Below are positions 54,151-64,000 of a stretch of 64,000 nucleotides of DNA, piece after piece. Every line of letters starts with the position of its first letter. The first letter of the stretch is position 1. Origin of the DNA: Stomoxys calcitrans (taxonomy: Eukaryota; Arthropoda; Insecta; Diptera; Muscidae); NCBI RefSeq assembly GCF_963082655.1, contig NC_081552.1, forward strand, positions 95,083,582-95,147,581. Reading direction: 5' to 3'. The position numbers and the translations under genes are program-made. Under the pieces are notes generated by a model. It had not been told where the DNA came from and did no database searches. It worked only from the letters and a program-made list of their open reading frames with translations.

Positions 54151-54287
54151 TCTTCCAACAAGGGGAATGTTTCCTTATAAAGTTGGAAAATTGATAAACT
54201 TAAAATTAAATTTGCTAATTTTTGGGTAAATCTTTAAAACTATTACAAAATTGTTTCAGTGTACCTTCTTGAAGCAGCAGATAACAA

Positions 54288-55961
54288 AACAAGTAAAAAG
54301 GCGTTAAGTTCGGCCGGGCCGAACTTTGGATACCCACCACCTCTGGTATATATGTAAACCACCTTTCATCAAAATTCGGTGAAAATTTCATACCTTATGT
54401 CCCATATCAGTTTCATCAAAATATGTTCCGATTTGGACCAAATACTAATAAGTACACTAGCTATATCTAAAAATAAACCGATCGGAACTATATACGACAC
54501 GGATATCGAAAAGCCTAATATAAGTCACGGTGTCAAATTTCAGGGAAATCGGATTATAAATGCGCCTTTTATGGGGCCAAGACTTTAAATCGAGATATCG
54601 GTCTACATGGCAGCTTTATCCAAATCTGGACCGATTTGGGCCAAGTTGCATAAAAAATGTCGAAGAGCCTAACGCATAGCACTGTCCTAAATATTGGCGA
54701 AATCGGACAATAAATGCCTGTTTTATGGGCCCAAAACCTTAAATCGAGAGATCGGTCTATATGGCAGCTATATTCAAATCTGGACCGATCTGGGCAAAAT
54801 TGAAGAAGGACGTCGAAGAGCCTAGCCAAACTCACTGTCTCAAATTTCAGCGACATCGGACAATAAATGCGTCTTTTATAGCCCCAAAACCTAAAGCCTA
54901 GATATCGGTCTATATGGCAGCTATATCCAAATCTGGACCGATCTGTGCGATATTGCAGAAGTATGTCAAGGATCTTAACTTAACACACTGTCCCAAATTT
55001 CGGCGACATCGGATAATAAATGAGAATTTTATGGGTCCAAAACCATAAATCAAGAAATCGGTCCATATGGCAGCTATATCCAAATCTGAACTGATATGAA
55101 CCAAATTGACGAGAGATGGTCGAAGGGCCTAACACAACTCACTGTCCCAAATTTCAGCAAAATCGGACAATAAATGTGGCTTTTATGGGCCTAACACCAT
55201 AAATCGGAGGATCGATCTATATGGCAGCTATATCCAAATCTGAACCCATCTGAGCCAAATTAAAGAAGGATGTCGATGGGTCTTACACAATTCACTGTCC
55301 CGAATTTCATCAAAATCGGATAATAAATGTGGCTTTTGTGGGCTTAGACCCTAAACCGGAGGATCGGTCTATATGGCAGCTATATCCAAATCTGGACCGA
55401 TCTGGGCTAATTTAACGAAGGATGTCGAAAGGCCTAACACAACTCACAGTCCCAAATTTCAGCGAAATCGGATAATAAATGTGGCTTTTATGGGCCTTAG
55501 ACCCTAAATCGGAGGATCGGTCTATATGGCAGCCATACCCAAATCTGGACCGATCTGAGCCAAATTGACGAAGGATATCGAAGGGCCTAACGCAACTCAC
55601 TGTCCCAAATTTCAGCAAAATCGGATAATAAATGTGGCTGTTATGGGCCCAAGACCCTAAATCGGCGGATCGGTCTATATGGGGGCTATATGAAGATATA
55701 GTCCGATATAGCCCATCTTCGAAATTAACCTGCTTAGGGACAAAAAAAGAATCTGTGCAAAATTTCAGCTCAATATCTTTATTTTTAAAGACTGTAGCGT
55801 GATTTTAACAGACAGACGGACGGACATGTCTAGATCGTCTTAGATTTTTACGCTGATCAAGAATATATATACTTTATAGGGTCGGAAATGGATATTTCGA
55901 TGTGTTGCAAACGGAATGACAAAATGAATATACCCCCATCCTTCGGTGGTGGGTATAAAAA
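54288..55961 (-). mobile_element. Helentron family B, long copy (1,674 bp), reversed
   Basis: Near-identical partner of 11839-13512 with constant offset 42,449, same number of central repeats and both ends intact (hairpin TTCGGCCGGGCCGAA; end GGTGGTGGG with TATAAAAA). Flanks differ (left GCAGCAGATAACAAA, right ATCATATCATACC), so it is a separate insertion and not part of a larger duplication. Confidence 0.95.
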
Positions 55962-56784
55962 TATCATATCATACCACTTCCTGGCCTTCTGTGTTTCCTT
56001 TCGTTCAATGCTTGAACCATGTATTCTTAAAGGCATATCTTATTTTTATCCTACTTAAAAAACAGAGATAAATTGGATTTTAATTTTATTGACATGTGAT
56101 GTTAGAGAAGAAGTACGTTTACAACAGGAAAAACACTAGAACAGTAATAAAGGATATAAGGAAAATGACAACAAAGAGAAAAATTATGGATGAAGGTTTT
56201 ATATTGGTTGTGCAGAAACTCCTTAAATGGATAATAGGATAAATTTCACATTTCTCTTGAGCTCATTAGTGGTCTTATGGTTACTGTGTACTTCATTAGA
56301 AAATATAGCAAAATACGAAGGTACTGGATTGTATTGTACAAGCATTTAGCATTAGAGAAAAATAATCATAATTTAAAGGAGTTTTCAGATGATGCTGTGT
56401 AATATACGAAAAGATAATTGATGTAGATTATGACTTCAAATTTAAAATCAATGGATTGGATTATACGGCGGCTATATATCTATATAAAGACATACGTACA
56501 TATGTGATGTGGTGGTTGGAGGTCTGACGTGTACTTCACGTGGCCAATTTCCACCAAAACAAAAAGAGTCCGAATCTATGTGTATAAGGATTTAAGCTGT
56601 TTAGAGGCAATAAGAAAACTTCACGTACAAAGTTAGGATATCACAAACCTCCCCAAGAATCCAGGGAGAAAAGAAACGACTATTTCGTTGAAAGAAAGAA
56701 GAAATGGAAGGTGTGTGAAAGCAAATCAACATATATGTTCAGAAGTCAGAATAAAATCGGGAAACTAAAAAGACAAGAAAAAAT
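55962..56784. other. Unclassified sequence
   Basis: No gene or repeat recognised; AT-rich, with scattered short frames. Confidence 0.4.
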
Positions 56785-57034
56785 TAATGCAAATTTTGCC
56801 CCTAAACATTTCATTAAGGAACAGGAGCAAAATTCTCACATATCAATGAGTGCAGTCCGATTCAAGTTTAAGCTCAATGATAAGGGATCTTCTTTTTGTA
56901 GCCGAGTCCGAACGGCGTGCCACAATGTTTCCAGCATGAGGGGGGAAAACCACCACTGATGATGGTCTTGCCATAATTCGAACCCCGGCGTTCAGCATCA
57001 TAGACGGACATGCTAACCTCTGCGCTACGGTGGG
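56785..57034 (-). mobile_element. tRNA-derived SINE, reversed, internal deletion
   Basis: Begins at the SINE 3' end (AATGCAAATTTTGCCCC) and finishes at the tRNA head: ATTCGAACCCCGGCG (B box complement) and CTCTGCGCTACGGTGG (A box complement). About 60 bases around the GCGACACCTCTT region are missing. Confidence 0.85.
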
Positions 57035-57077
57035 AAATTATTTTAGTTGGAGGGCATTTCTTTAAAAAATTGTAAAA

Positions 57078-57310
57078 CAAATTGGCCAAGAATATTCCAT
57101 TAAGGAACAAGGACAAATTCCAAACGTCTCACATGCCAATAAGTGCTTTCCGATATAAGTTTAAGCTCGCAGATAAGCGATCTTCCTTTTACATCCGAAT
57201 CAGAACGGCATGCCGCAGTACGACACCTCTTTTGTGATGTTCGCCCCAATATACGAATCCAAACGTTCAGCGTAATAGACGGACTTTTTGACCACTGCGC
57301 CCTTCATATA
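57078..57310 (-). mobile_element. tRNA-derived SINE, reversed, decayed
   Basis: TCCATTAAGGAACAAGGAC, CGGCATGCCGCAGTACGACA and GACCACTGCGCCCTTCAT trace the SINE from 3' to 5'. It lies 45 bases from the previous SINE in the same orientation. Confidence 0.75.
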
Positions 57311-57354
57311 TGTGTACTTTACGTACCAAAAATTTAAGCTTCTAAGGGTGGTGA

Positions 57355-57560
57355 AGACTATTTGGAACATCAGTTTATATGGAAGTCACAATATATCAGG
57401 TTATAGACCGAATTGAAATATACTATCCGCGAATGTTGGAAGCAATAATATAACACTACGTGCAAAATTTCCGCCAATAAGATGAAAATTGTATCAATTT
57501 TGAAAACATTTGAGAAAAGAAATCGGTTTACCAGTTTTATGATGCAACAAACGAACATTT
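57355..57560 (-). mobile_element. Helentron scrap, reversed
   Basis: ATATCAGGTTATAGACCGAA, AATGTTGGAAGC and GTGCAAAATTTCCGCC are Helentron central-repeat phrases, without ends. Confidence 0.5.
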
Positions 57561-57780
57561 GACAAAATGGGTGAATGCATCTAAAACCTTTATCCCTATT
57601 TTGTAATAAAGGTTTTTATGATTTTTATAGTACAGCAAGTAGCTGTTAAAAAACAATTAAAGATTTTTCCGGTATTTATGGTATTATGTTATGGTCCATA
57701 TTGATGCACAATGTGTACTAAATAGTTTTTCATCTATTGCAACTAGCTAACTAGCCATGTATTTAAAACACGGTAGTAGT
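57561..57780. other. Unclassified spacer
   Basis: Nothing recognised. Confidence 0.4.
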
Positions 57781-58334
57781 TTTTTATACCCACCATCGTA
57801 GGATAGGGGGCGTATTCATCGAAATATCAATTTCCGACACTACAAAGTATATATATTTCGGAAGGTATTTGGCACAGATACGTCTTTTTGAATCACGCTG
57901 GTTAAGTTCTTAAACGGGCCAAATCGGATCATATTTGGATTTAACTGCTTTGTAGACTGATCTGCCGATAAATAAAGAAATGGTTCAGATCGGACTATAT
58001 TTAGATATAGCTGCGGACTATATTTAGATAGCCGCCATCTGACCCAAATATGATAAAGATCGGACTGTATTTAGATATTGCTGTCATATAGACCGATCTC
58101 CCGATAAAAGGTCAGAACTTCAAAAATGCTTTATTTATTACCCGATATTGTTGAAATTTGAAATACAAAATTCAACAGTGACTTATATTTATTAGACCAC
58201 TCAATGTCCGTGCAAAATTTGGGTGCATAAGTTATCCAATTTTCACCCGATTGTGACGAAAGGGGGTTTTCATATATACCCGAGGTGGTGGGTATCCAAA
58301 GTTCGACCCAGCCGAACTTAATGCTTTTTATTGT
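57781..58334 (+). mobile_element. Helentron family B-like, short, lacking (GTCY)n
   Basis: TTTATACCCACCATCGTAGG at the start, (TA)n (AAGTATATATATTTCGG), central units with GACTATATTTAGATATAGC, then GAGGTGGTGGGTATCC, hairpin GTTCGACCCAGCCGAACTT and AATGCTTTTTATTG. The (GTCY)n segment is deleted. Sequence divergence suggests a separate subfamily or an old copy. Confidence 0.75.
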
Positions 58335-58346
58335 ATTATTTGTAAC

Positions 58347-59133
58347 TATCTGACCCGGGCCTGCTCCGCTGCGCCTTCTTTTACTTTATATGGAACAAAA
58401 TTTTCCTTTGGAATATTTATTATTTCGACAATTAAAGAGCTTTTACTAAAATACCATGCTACGAAAATAGTATATCGCTTGACTAACAGTTTAACAATAT
58501 AAGTGCCTTTATCTGAATCCCATATGATCTTTATTAGTCTACGAATTCAAGTTTGGATGTTAGGTGTGCTCCATTCTTAAAATACTTTATTTCAGCCCGA
58601 TATTCTCATGATATCTGATTTATGGGCGTTTTCGGGGGTGAGGGGGTCCCCCAGACACTTGGTCCCGAAAAATATCAGCATCGTGCTCTTCTTTCAAATA
58701 CCATTTATTTAAACCCCATATTGCAATTGATTTACACCTGGCCCCAAAATAGGTTATTAAATTTTCTAATCTTTTCTAATCTCAAATACCTTTCATTTGA
58801 TCTACATATTGGCATGGTCGAAAAATTTTTACACTTTGGGGGGTGTTTTGGGGAAAGGGTGATGCCCTAAATACGTAATCCTACATTTGGATATCAAATT
58901 CGCATTCTACTCCTAAATACCTATATTTGAGCCCCATATTGCGATGGTCAGTAAAAAATTGCTGTTTGTCTGGTCCCGAAAGTGGGTATCAATTTTTGCT
59001 CTACCCTCCTATACCTTTCATTTAAGTTCCACATTGACATCGTCGGTAAATATGCCCGAATTAGGGGTGTTTTGGGGATCCAAACTCTTAGCCCGGAAAA
59101 TATATCCGCAACGTGTTCTATTCTCATATAGAT
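58347..59133 (-). mobile_element. Canonical Helitron, reversed arm
   Basis: On minus it ends ...GCAGGCCCGGGTCAGATAG, the 3' terminus with CTAG changed to ATAG. The body has units reading AAATACCTTTCATTTGA and CCCCATATTGC (complement of the ~129-bp repeat). It meets a forward Helitron 3' arm at about 59134. Confidence 0.85.
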
Positions 59134-59320
59134 CATAAAGATCATATGGGATTCAGATAATGGTACTTATATTGTTAAACTGTTAGTCAAGCGATATACT
59201 ATTTTCGAAGCATGGTATTTCACTAAAAGCTCTTTAATTGTTGAAAATAAATATTCCAAGGAAAATTTTGATCCATACAAAGTAAAAGAAGGCGCAGCGG
59301 AGCGGGCCCGGGTCAGCTAG
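59134..59320 (+). mobile_element. Canonical Helitron, forward 3' arm with CTAG end
   Basis: GATCATATGGGATTCAGATA to GGCGCAGCGGAGCGGGCCCG and GGTCAGCTAG, followed by T. It is the inverted partner (about 93% by eye) of 58347-58545. The 3' terminus is canonical: GC-rich palindrome then CTAG. Confidence 0.9.
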
Positions 59321-59694
59321 TTGATTTAAAATAAAACAAGTAAAAGCGTGCTAAGTTCGGCCGGGCCGAATCTTATATACCCTCCACCATGGAGCGCATT
59401 TGTCAGTTCTTTTCCCGGCATCTATTCTTAGGCAAAAAATGATATAAGAAAAGATTTGCTCTCCTACTAGAGCGATATCAAGATATGATCCGGTTTAGAC
59501 CACAATTAAATTATATGTTGGGGCCTCAAAAAGTAAAATATATGGGAGCTGTATCGGGCTATAGACCGATTCTGACACTAATAAACATGTATGTTGATGG
59601 TCATGAAAGGATCCGTCGTATAAAATTTCAGGCAAATCGGATAAGAATTGCGTCAAGACCCAAGATCGGTTTTTATGGCAGCTACATCAGGTTA

Positions 59695-60300
59695 TGGACC
59701 GATGTGAACCATACTTGGCACAGTTATTGGATATCATAGCAAAACACGTCGTGCAAAATTTCATCCCAATCGGATAAGATTGCGCACTTTAGAGGCTCAA
59801 GAAGTCAAGACCCAAGATCGGTTTATATGGCAGCTATATCAGGTTATAGACCGATGTGAACCATACTTGGCACAATTATTGGATATCATAACAAAACATC
59901 TCGTGCAAAATTTCATTCCAATCGGATAAGAATTGCGCACTCTAGAGGCTCAAGAAGTCAAGGCCCAAGATCGGTTTATATGGCAGCTATATCAGGTTAT
60001 GGACCGATGTGAACCATACTTGGCACAGTTATTGGATGTCATAGCAAAACACGTCGTGCAAAATTTCATCCCAATCGGATAAGAATTGCGCACTCTAGAG
60101 GCTCAAGAAGTCAAGACCCAAGATCGGTTTATATGGCAGCTATATCAGGTTATTGACCGATGTGCACCATACTTGGCACAGTTATTGGATATCATAGCAA
60201 AACACGTCGTGCAAAATTTCATCCCAATCGGATAAGAATTGCGCACTCTAGAGGCTCAAGAAGTCAAGACCCCAGATCGGTTTATATGGCAGCTATATCA
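59695..60300. repeat. Tandem array, four units of ~153 bp
   Basis: GACCGATGTG(A/C)ACCATACT recurs at about 59698, 59850, 60003 and 60156, with very high identity between units (much higher than between central repeats of other copies), so the array was homogenised or expanded recently. Confidence 0.9.
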
Positions 60301-60418
60301 AAACATGGACCAATATGGCCCATTTACAATACCAACCGACCTACACTAATAAGAAGTATTTGTGCAAAATTTCAAGCGGCTAGCTTTACTCCTTCGGAAG
60401 TTAGCGTGCTTTCGAAAG

Positions 60419-60478
60419 ACAGACGGACGGACGGACGGACGGACGGACAGACGGACGGACGGACAGACGGACGGACAT
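60419..60478. repeat. (GTCY)n microsatellite, longest in the window
   Basis: Fifteen tetranucleotides GGAC or AGAC read on plus (GTCC/GTCT on minus). Other arrays: 9446-9491, 21777-21819, 25436-25478, each inside a family A Helentron. Confidence 0.95.
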
Positions 60479-60613
60479 GACTAGATCGACATAAAATGTC
60501 GCGACGATCAAGAATATATATACTTTATGGGGTCTCAGACGAATATTTCGAGTAGTTACAAACAGAATGACGAAATTAGTATACCCCCCATCCTATGGTG
60601 CAGGGTATAAAAA

Positions 60614-61384
60614 TGTGGCCCATTAAAATCAACCCATCGACTTCATTGTCCAATTTTGATGAAATTTCATATACTTGTTATTTGCGTACTGGTGTAGTAT
60701 TTTTTTCTTAACAAAGTTTTTATTTAATTCTTTTTTTTTTATTTATTGAAGAAAATTAAAAAAAAAATTGATTTTATCAGTCACGAAGTTTTGATTGGAA
60801 AAAATTATTGTTTTGACATTATATTACGATTGATTGAGATAGTTGAATTTTATTTGTCATGACAAGGTTTTTGCCATGACAATATTTTTTAAAAAGACAG
60901 CTGGAAATGGTCACTGAAAGTTTTTGAAGAAATTTCATTTGCGAAACTTTTCAAATTACGGTAAATTACAGAATTTTGACACGGCAAGTTTTTCTTAAAA
61001 CAATTTTTTTCTTAACAAAAATTTAATAAGTTGTCTTTATTGAATGAGAATAAAAACATTTCATATTTCACTTAAAAATTCTCTTAAATGTCGAAAATGT
61101 ATTTTCTCCACCATTTATTTCGTTTTTGAAATATGTACTCAATATTTCTCACATAAATGCAGAGCTTACTTGCGTATGAAATATACATGCTGTTTTTTTT
61201 TTTGAACTACCTGAGAAGATCGTTACCTACATTCGGCCGTTATTGCATGCCATGCCTCTCTTGGGCTTTGGTGCATGAATTTTTGAGTGTGGTATGCTTG
61301 CGATGGGTTGTGTCTGTTATTGTATTTGTACTGCATAACCTAGCAGGACAATGACATGATGTCACAGCTGACATGTATAGAGAA
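60614..61384. other. Unclassified AT-rich spacer
   Basis: Poly-T/poly-A tracts and phrases such as AAGTTTTTCTTAAAACAA. The plus frame 61157-61354 has no recognised motif. Confidence 0.4.
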
Positions 61385-61473
61385 TAGATAATGTATATCG
61401 ATTCTTGATCGTCTCGACATCCTGAGTCGATCTAGCCTGCCGTCCGTCTGTCGAAATCACGATAGCGTTCGAA
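61385..61473 (+). mobile_element. Helentron family A-like, 5' part (split by a SINE)
   Basis: TATATCGATTCTTGATCGTC, GTCGATCTAGCC, a minimal GTCCGTCTGTCG and GAAATCACGATAGCGTTCG. The extreme 5' end is missing. It continues at 61728. Confidence 0.75.
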
Positions 61474-61727
61474 CGCTTATTGCAAATGTTGCCCATGAAC
61501 ATTCCACTAAGGAACAGTGCAGTCCGATTCAAGTTTAAGCTCAATGATAAGGGGACTCCTTTTAAAACCGAGTCCGAACGGCGTGCCGCAGTGCGACACC
61601 TCTTTACAGAGAAGTTTTACATGGCATAGTACCTCACAAATGTTGCCTGCATTAGGAGGGGAAAACCACTACTGAAAAATTTTTCTGATGGTCTCGCCAG
61701 AATTCGAACCTAGGCGTTCAGCGTCAC
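61474..61727 (-). mobile_element. tRNA-derived SINE, reversed, 5' end lost
   Basis: GCAAATGTTGCCCATGAAC to GGTCTCGCCAGAATTCGAAC (B box complement) and GGCGTTCAGCGTCA; the A box is missing. Inserted within the Helentron. Confidence 0.85.
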
Positions 61728-62352
61728 TAAATATTAATGTAGGTCGTTGGGGATTGCAAACGGGCCATATCGGTTCAGATTTGAATATAGCTAAAAAAAC
61801 CGATCTACCGATTTGACTTCTTGACGTAGGTCGTTGGGGATGGGCCATATCGTGTCAGATTTGGATATAGCTTCCATACAAACAGATCCGATTAGACTTC
61901 TTGAGCCCCTGGACACCGCAATTTTTGTCTGATTTGGCTGAAATTCTGCACATATTGTTCTGTTGTGACTTTCAACAACTGTGCCAAGTGCCGTCTGAAT
62001 CGGTAGAGAACCTGATAAAGCTCCCATATAAACCGATCTTCCGATTTGACTTCTTGAGCCCCTGGAAGCCAAAATTTGTATCCGATTTGGCTGAAATTGT
62101 GCACATAGTGTTCTGTTATTACTTCCAACAACTGCGCCAAGTGCGGTCTAAATTGGTCTATAACCTGATATATCTTCCATATAAGCAGCAATTTTTGTTC
62201 CATTTGGCTGAAATTTTGCACATAGTGTTTTGTATGACTCTCAACAACTGTGCCAAGTATGGTCCAAATCGGCCTGTAACCAGGTATAGCTCCCATATTT
62301 TTGTAAAATCCCAAGATTCGGCCCGGCCGAATTTAGTACGTTTTTAGTTGTT
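61728..62352 (+). mobile_element. Helentron family A-like, remainder with 3' end
   Basis: TAGGTCGTTGGGGATTGC, central units (ATTTGGCTGAAATT), then GATTCGGCCCGGCCGAATT and TAGTACGTTTTTAGTTGTT. A 40-bp phrase (GTAGGTCGTTGGGGAT) is repeated at 61738 and 61826. Confidence 0.85.
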
Positions 62353-62811
62353 TCTGTTATATTGGTACACATGTCTTCTGTATATATTTTTGTAATATCA
62401 GCCATTTTGAATTGTCAGTTGTTTTTTGGACAGATAAAAAGGTATGTCGTGTTTTGGTATTCTCTTCGATTTTATACTATTCGAAAAAAAGGATCAAATA
62501 AACTGTATTAAGATTTGTATTACCAAAAAGCGCGTTCAGAATTATTTGGGATTGGAAAAAACGGAAAAAACATCTGAGGAGGATTACTTTGAAGTGGAAA
62601 AGATAGTTATCGATGAATATATAAATACTTTTTGAAAAAAAATTAGATCGATATCTTAATTCGTTTCGGATAACTTTATTCGTGCGAAATACTATGGGGT
62701 TTCACAGATTATTATTATGTCCCAAACGCACAATCTCATTCTCATATAGTGACAATTAAGGTCATATGGTAACATATAAAGATATTTTTCTTAGGATGCA
62801 AATTCAAACTC
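62353..62811 (+). other. Spacer with a small open frame of uncertain nature
   Basis: A 63-codon frame at 62444-62635 begins MSCFGILFDFILFEKKDQIN and ends with SEEDYFEVEKIVIDEYINTF. The E-D-Y-x-V-E-K-I-x-x-D pattern recalls the first strand of a chromodomain, but the rest of that domain is absent. No splice donor or partner exon can be shown. Could be a decayed exon or chance. Confidence 0.25.
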
Positions 62812-63121
62812 TGCGCATGAATATTCCATGAAGGAACAGGGGCAAACTTCTCAGATATTAATGAATAATGTACGATTCAAAGTTAAGCTCAATGATAATT
62901 AAAGCCGAGTCGGTACAGCGTGTCGTAGTGCGACACCTCTCTCGGGAGAAGTTTTTACCTGGTTTCTATGAATGGCATAGTACCTCAGAAATGTCACCAG
63001 CACTAGTAGTGGAAACCACTGTAGAATTTTTTTTTTTTTTTTTTGATGTTCTCGCCATGATTCAAATCCATGCAATCAGCGTCATAGGCGGACTGGCTAG
63101 CCTCTGCGCAACGGTGGCTAC
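62812..63121 (-). mobile_element. tRNA-derived SINE, reversed, nearly full length
   Basis: GCATGAATATTCCATGAAGG to ATTCAAATCCATGCAATCAG (B box complement) and CTCTGCGCAACGGTGG (A box complement). Contains a poly-T run (63028-63044). Confidence 0.85.
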
Positions 63122-63159
63122 TGTTTGCTTAGGATATAGAAAGAAAATTTTTTCCAGCT

Positions 63160-63390
63160 GTTGGTATCCGAAAATTGCGTTTGCGAGAATATCCAGGAAC
63201 CAAATCTTTATGATGGTATGGAATATATACCTCCTATTCAGAATGAGGTCAATGTAGCAGTGACGCGACTGAAAAACAACAAGGCAGCAAGAGCCGGTAG
63301 GGTGCCAGCTAAACTATTTAAGACCGAAGGTAATACATTCCTTCGGCTTAGGAAGCATATCGTCTGTGCAATCGGGATAGAATAAAGCAC
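63160..63390 (+). pseudogene. RTE-like RT N-terminal fragment
   Basis: Plus frame 63161-63385 reads PPIQNEVNVAVTRLKNNKAA then RAGRVPAKLFKTEGNTFLRL, matching the RTE block V..AI.RLKNNKAAG.DG.PAELFK.GG..L. Changes G to R in KAAG.DG show decay. It ends after about 60 codons. Same clade as the element at 47954-50479, but it covers the portion deleted there. Confidence 0.8.
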
Positions 63391-63411
63391 AATTGATTAT
63401 TGGAGCATGAT

Positions 63412-63560
63412 CATAGGATAGGTAGTATACAAATGTAGTCATTCCGTTTGTAACACCTCGAAATATTGATCAGCGACCCTATAATGTAGGGTCTTGATCG
63501 TCCGTACATTCCAAATCAATCCGTCTGCCAAAATCACGATAGCGGTCGAAGGAATAAAGA
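63412..63560 (+). mobile_element. Helentron 5'-end fragment
   Basis: GTCATTCCGTTTGTAACACC, TCGAAATATTGATCAGCG, GTCTTGATCGTCCG and AAATCACGATAGCGGTCGAA. No (GTCY)n expansion. Confidence 0.65.
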
Positions 63561-63611
63561 CAAAGATGAATCGCTCAAAAAAGGCTTGTGTCGATTGATG
63601 TGAAAAAATGT

Positions 63612-64000
63612 CAAAACAAGTAAAAGCGTGCCAATTTTGGCCGGGCCGGATCTTCTATACCCTCCACGATGCATCGCATTTATCAAGTTCTTTGGATAAG
63701 AATCGCTATGCTATTGGAGATATAGCAAGTTATTAACCGATTGGGGCCATATTAGGTTTGGCTATTGGTGACAAAATTGGAATTGGAAAATTTCAGCCAA
63801 ATCGGATAAGAATTGCGCCCTATAGGATACAAATTGTGCCCTCTAGAGGCTCTCGGATAATAATTGTGCCATCTAGCAGCTCAAGAAGTGAAGATACGCG
63901 ATCGTTTATATGGAAGCTATATCAGAAAATGAACCAATTTAAGCCATACCTGGCACAGTTTTTGGAAATTAAATCAAATCACTGACGGACGGACATGGCT
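63612..64000 (-). mobile_element. Helentron family A-like, reversed, running off the window
   Basis: AACAAGTAAAAGCGTG, hairpin decayed to TTTGGCCGGGCCGGA, CCCTCCACGATGCATCGC, central repeats with GAATTGCGCCCTATAGG, and CTGACGGACGGACATGGCT at the window end, i.e. the GTCY region. The 5' end lies beyond 64000. Confidence 0.8.

Larger units (their letters stand above)
59335..60613 (-). mobile_element. Helentron family A, reversed, with expanded central repeat
   Basis: AACAAGTAAAAGCGTG, hairpin TTCGGCCGGGCCGAA, then four near-identical ~153-bp repeats at 59695-60300, a long (GTCY)n array (60419-60478), GACATAAAATGTCGCGACG and the 5' end CATCCTATGGTGCAGGG with TATAAAAA. Starts 14 bases after the Helitron CTAG. 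Confidence 0.9.

Noticed and set aside
59695..60300. CRISPR-like array
   Set aside because: Repeats are contiguous 153-bp units without short spacers, inside an insect Helentron.
60419..60478. RRTDGRTDGQTDGRTDG-type peptide ends
   Set aside because: These are translations of the (GTCY)n microsatellite inside Helentrons, not a low-complexity protein.
1..64000. A new multi-gene system (defence island, biosynthetic cluster or similar)
   Set aside because: No intact set of neighbouring non-transposon genes exists on either strand; the window is repeat-derived eukaryotic DNA, so none is claimed.

Overview
This window reads as gene-poor, AT-rich repeat sequence from a dipteran, most likely a calyptrate (muscid-type) fly. 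The main clue is a large set of mini-me/DINE-1-like Helentron elements carrying (TA)n and (GTCY)n proto-microsatellites, together with LOA/R1-like, RTE, jockey and CR1/jockey-group LINEs, a Penelope remnant, Tc1/mariner elements and a tRNA-derived SINE. The species call is inference. I found no intact host gene, rRNA, tRNA gene or CRISPR. Every ORF whose product I recognise belongs to a transposon and is broken.

Layout. 1-7.9 kb: a MITE-like element with TATCGAT-rich ends, an endonuclease-linker LINE fragment, and a 1.8-kb tandem duplication of a Helentron pair nested inside a second MITE copy. 7.9-13.5 kb: AT-rich spacer, a mariner transposase scrap and two Helentron-type elements. 13.5-21.6 kb: LOA-like LINE fragments (one inside a reversed Helentron), two short Tc1/mariner MITEs and a foldback Tc1-like element. 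21.6-30.6 kb: more Helentrons, a 93-bp palindrome between two facing Helentrons, and canonical Helitrons with a ~129-bp internal repeat. 30.57-34.63 kb: an almost full-length LINE (ORF1, endonuclease, reverse transcriptase) inserted in a Helitron with a clear target-site duplication. 36.4-38.5 kb: a Tc1/mariner transposon invaded by a Helentron. 40.7-46.9 kb: Helentrons (one inserted in another) and a full-length tRNA-derived SINE beside a LINE fragment. 47-50.8 kb: an RTE element inside a jockey element. 50.8-64 kb: Helentrons, Helitrons (one with two 3' ends), a Penelope RT, SINEs and another RTE scrap.

Two rolling-circle lineages dominate. Family A (5' side TATACCCTCCACCATAGG, 3' hairpin then CACGCTTTTACTTGTT) and family B (5' side TATACCCACCACCGAAGG, 3' hairpin then CGCCTTTTTACTTGTT) are Helentron-type and share a TTCGGCCCGGCCGAA hairpin. 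A third lineage is canonical Helitron, with TC at the 5' end and a GC-rich 3' end finishing in CTAG or CTAA. A and B contain central tandem repeats of about 152-154 bp. Nesting gives a relative order of events: MITE C, then Helentron A/B, then local duplication; Helitron, then LINE; Helentron A, then B; jockey, then RTE. No cooperating gene set is visible. The interest lies in structure and evolutionary history, not in a new pathway.
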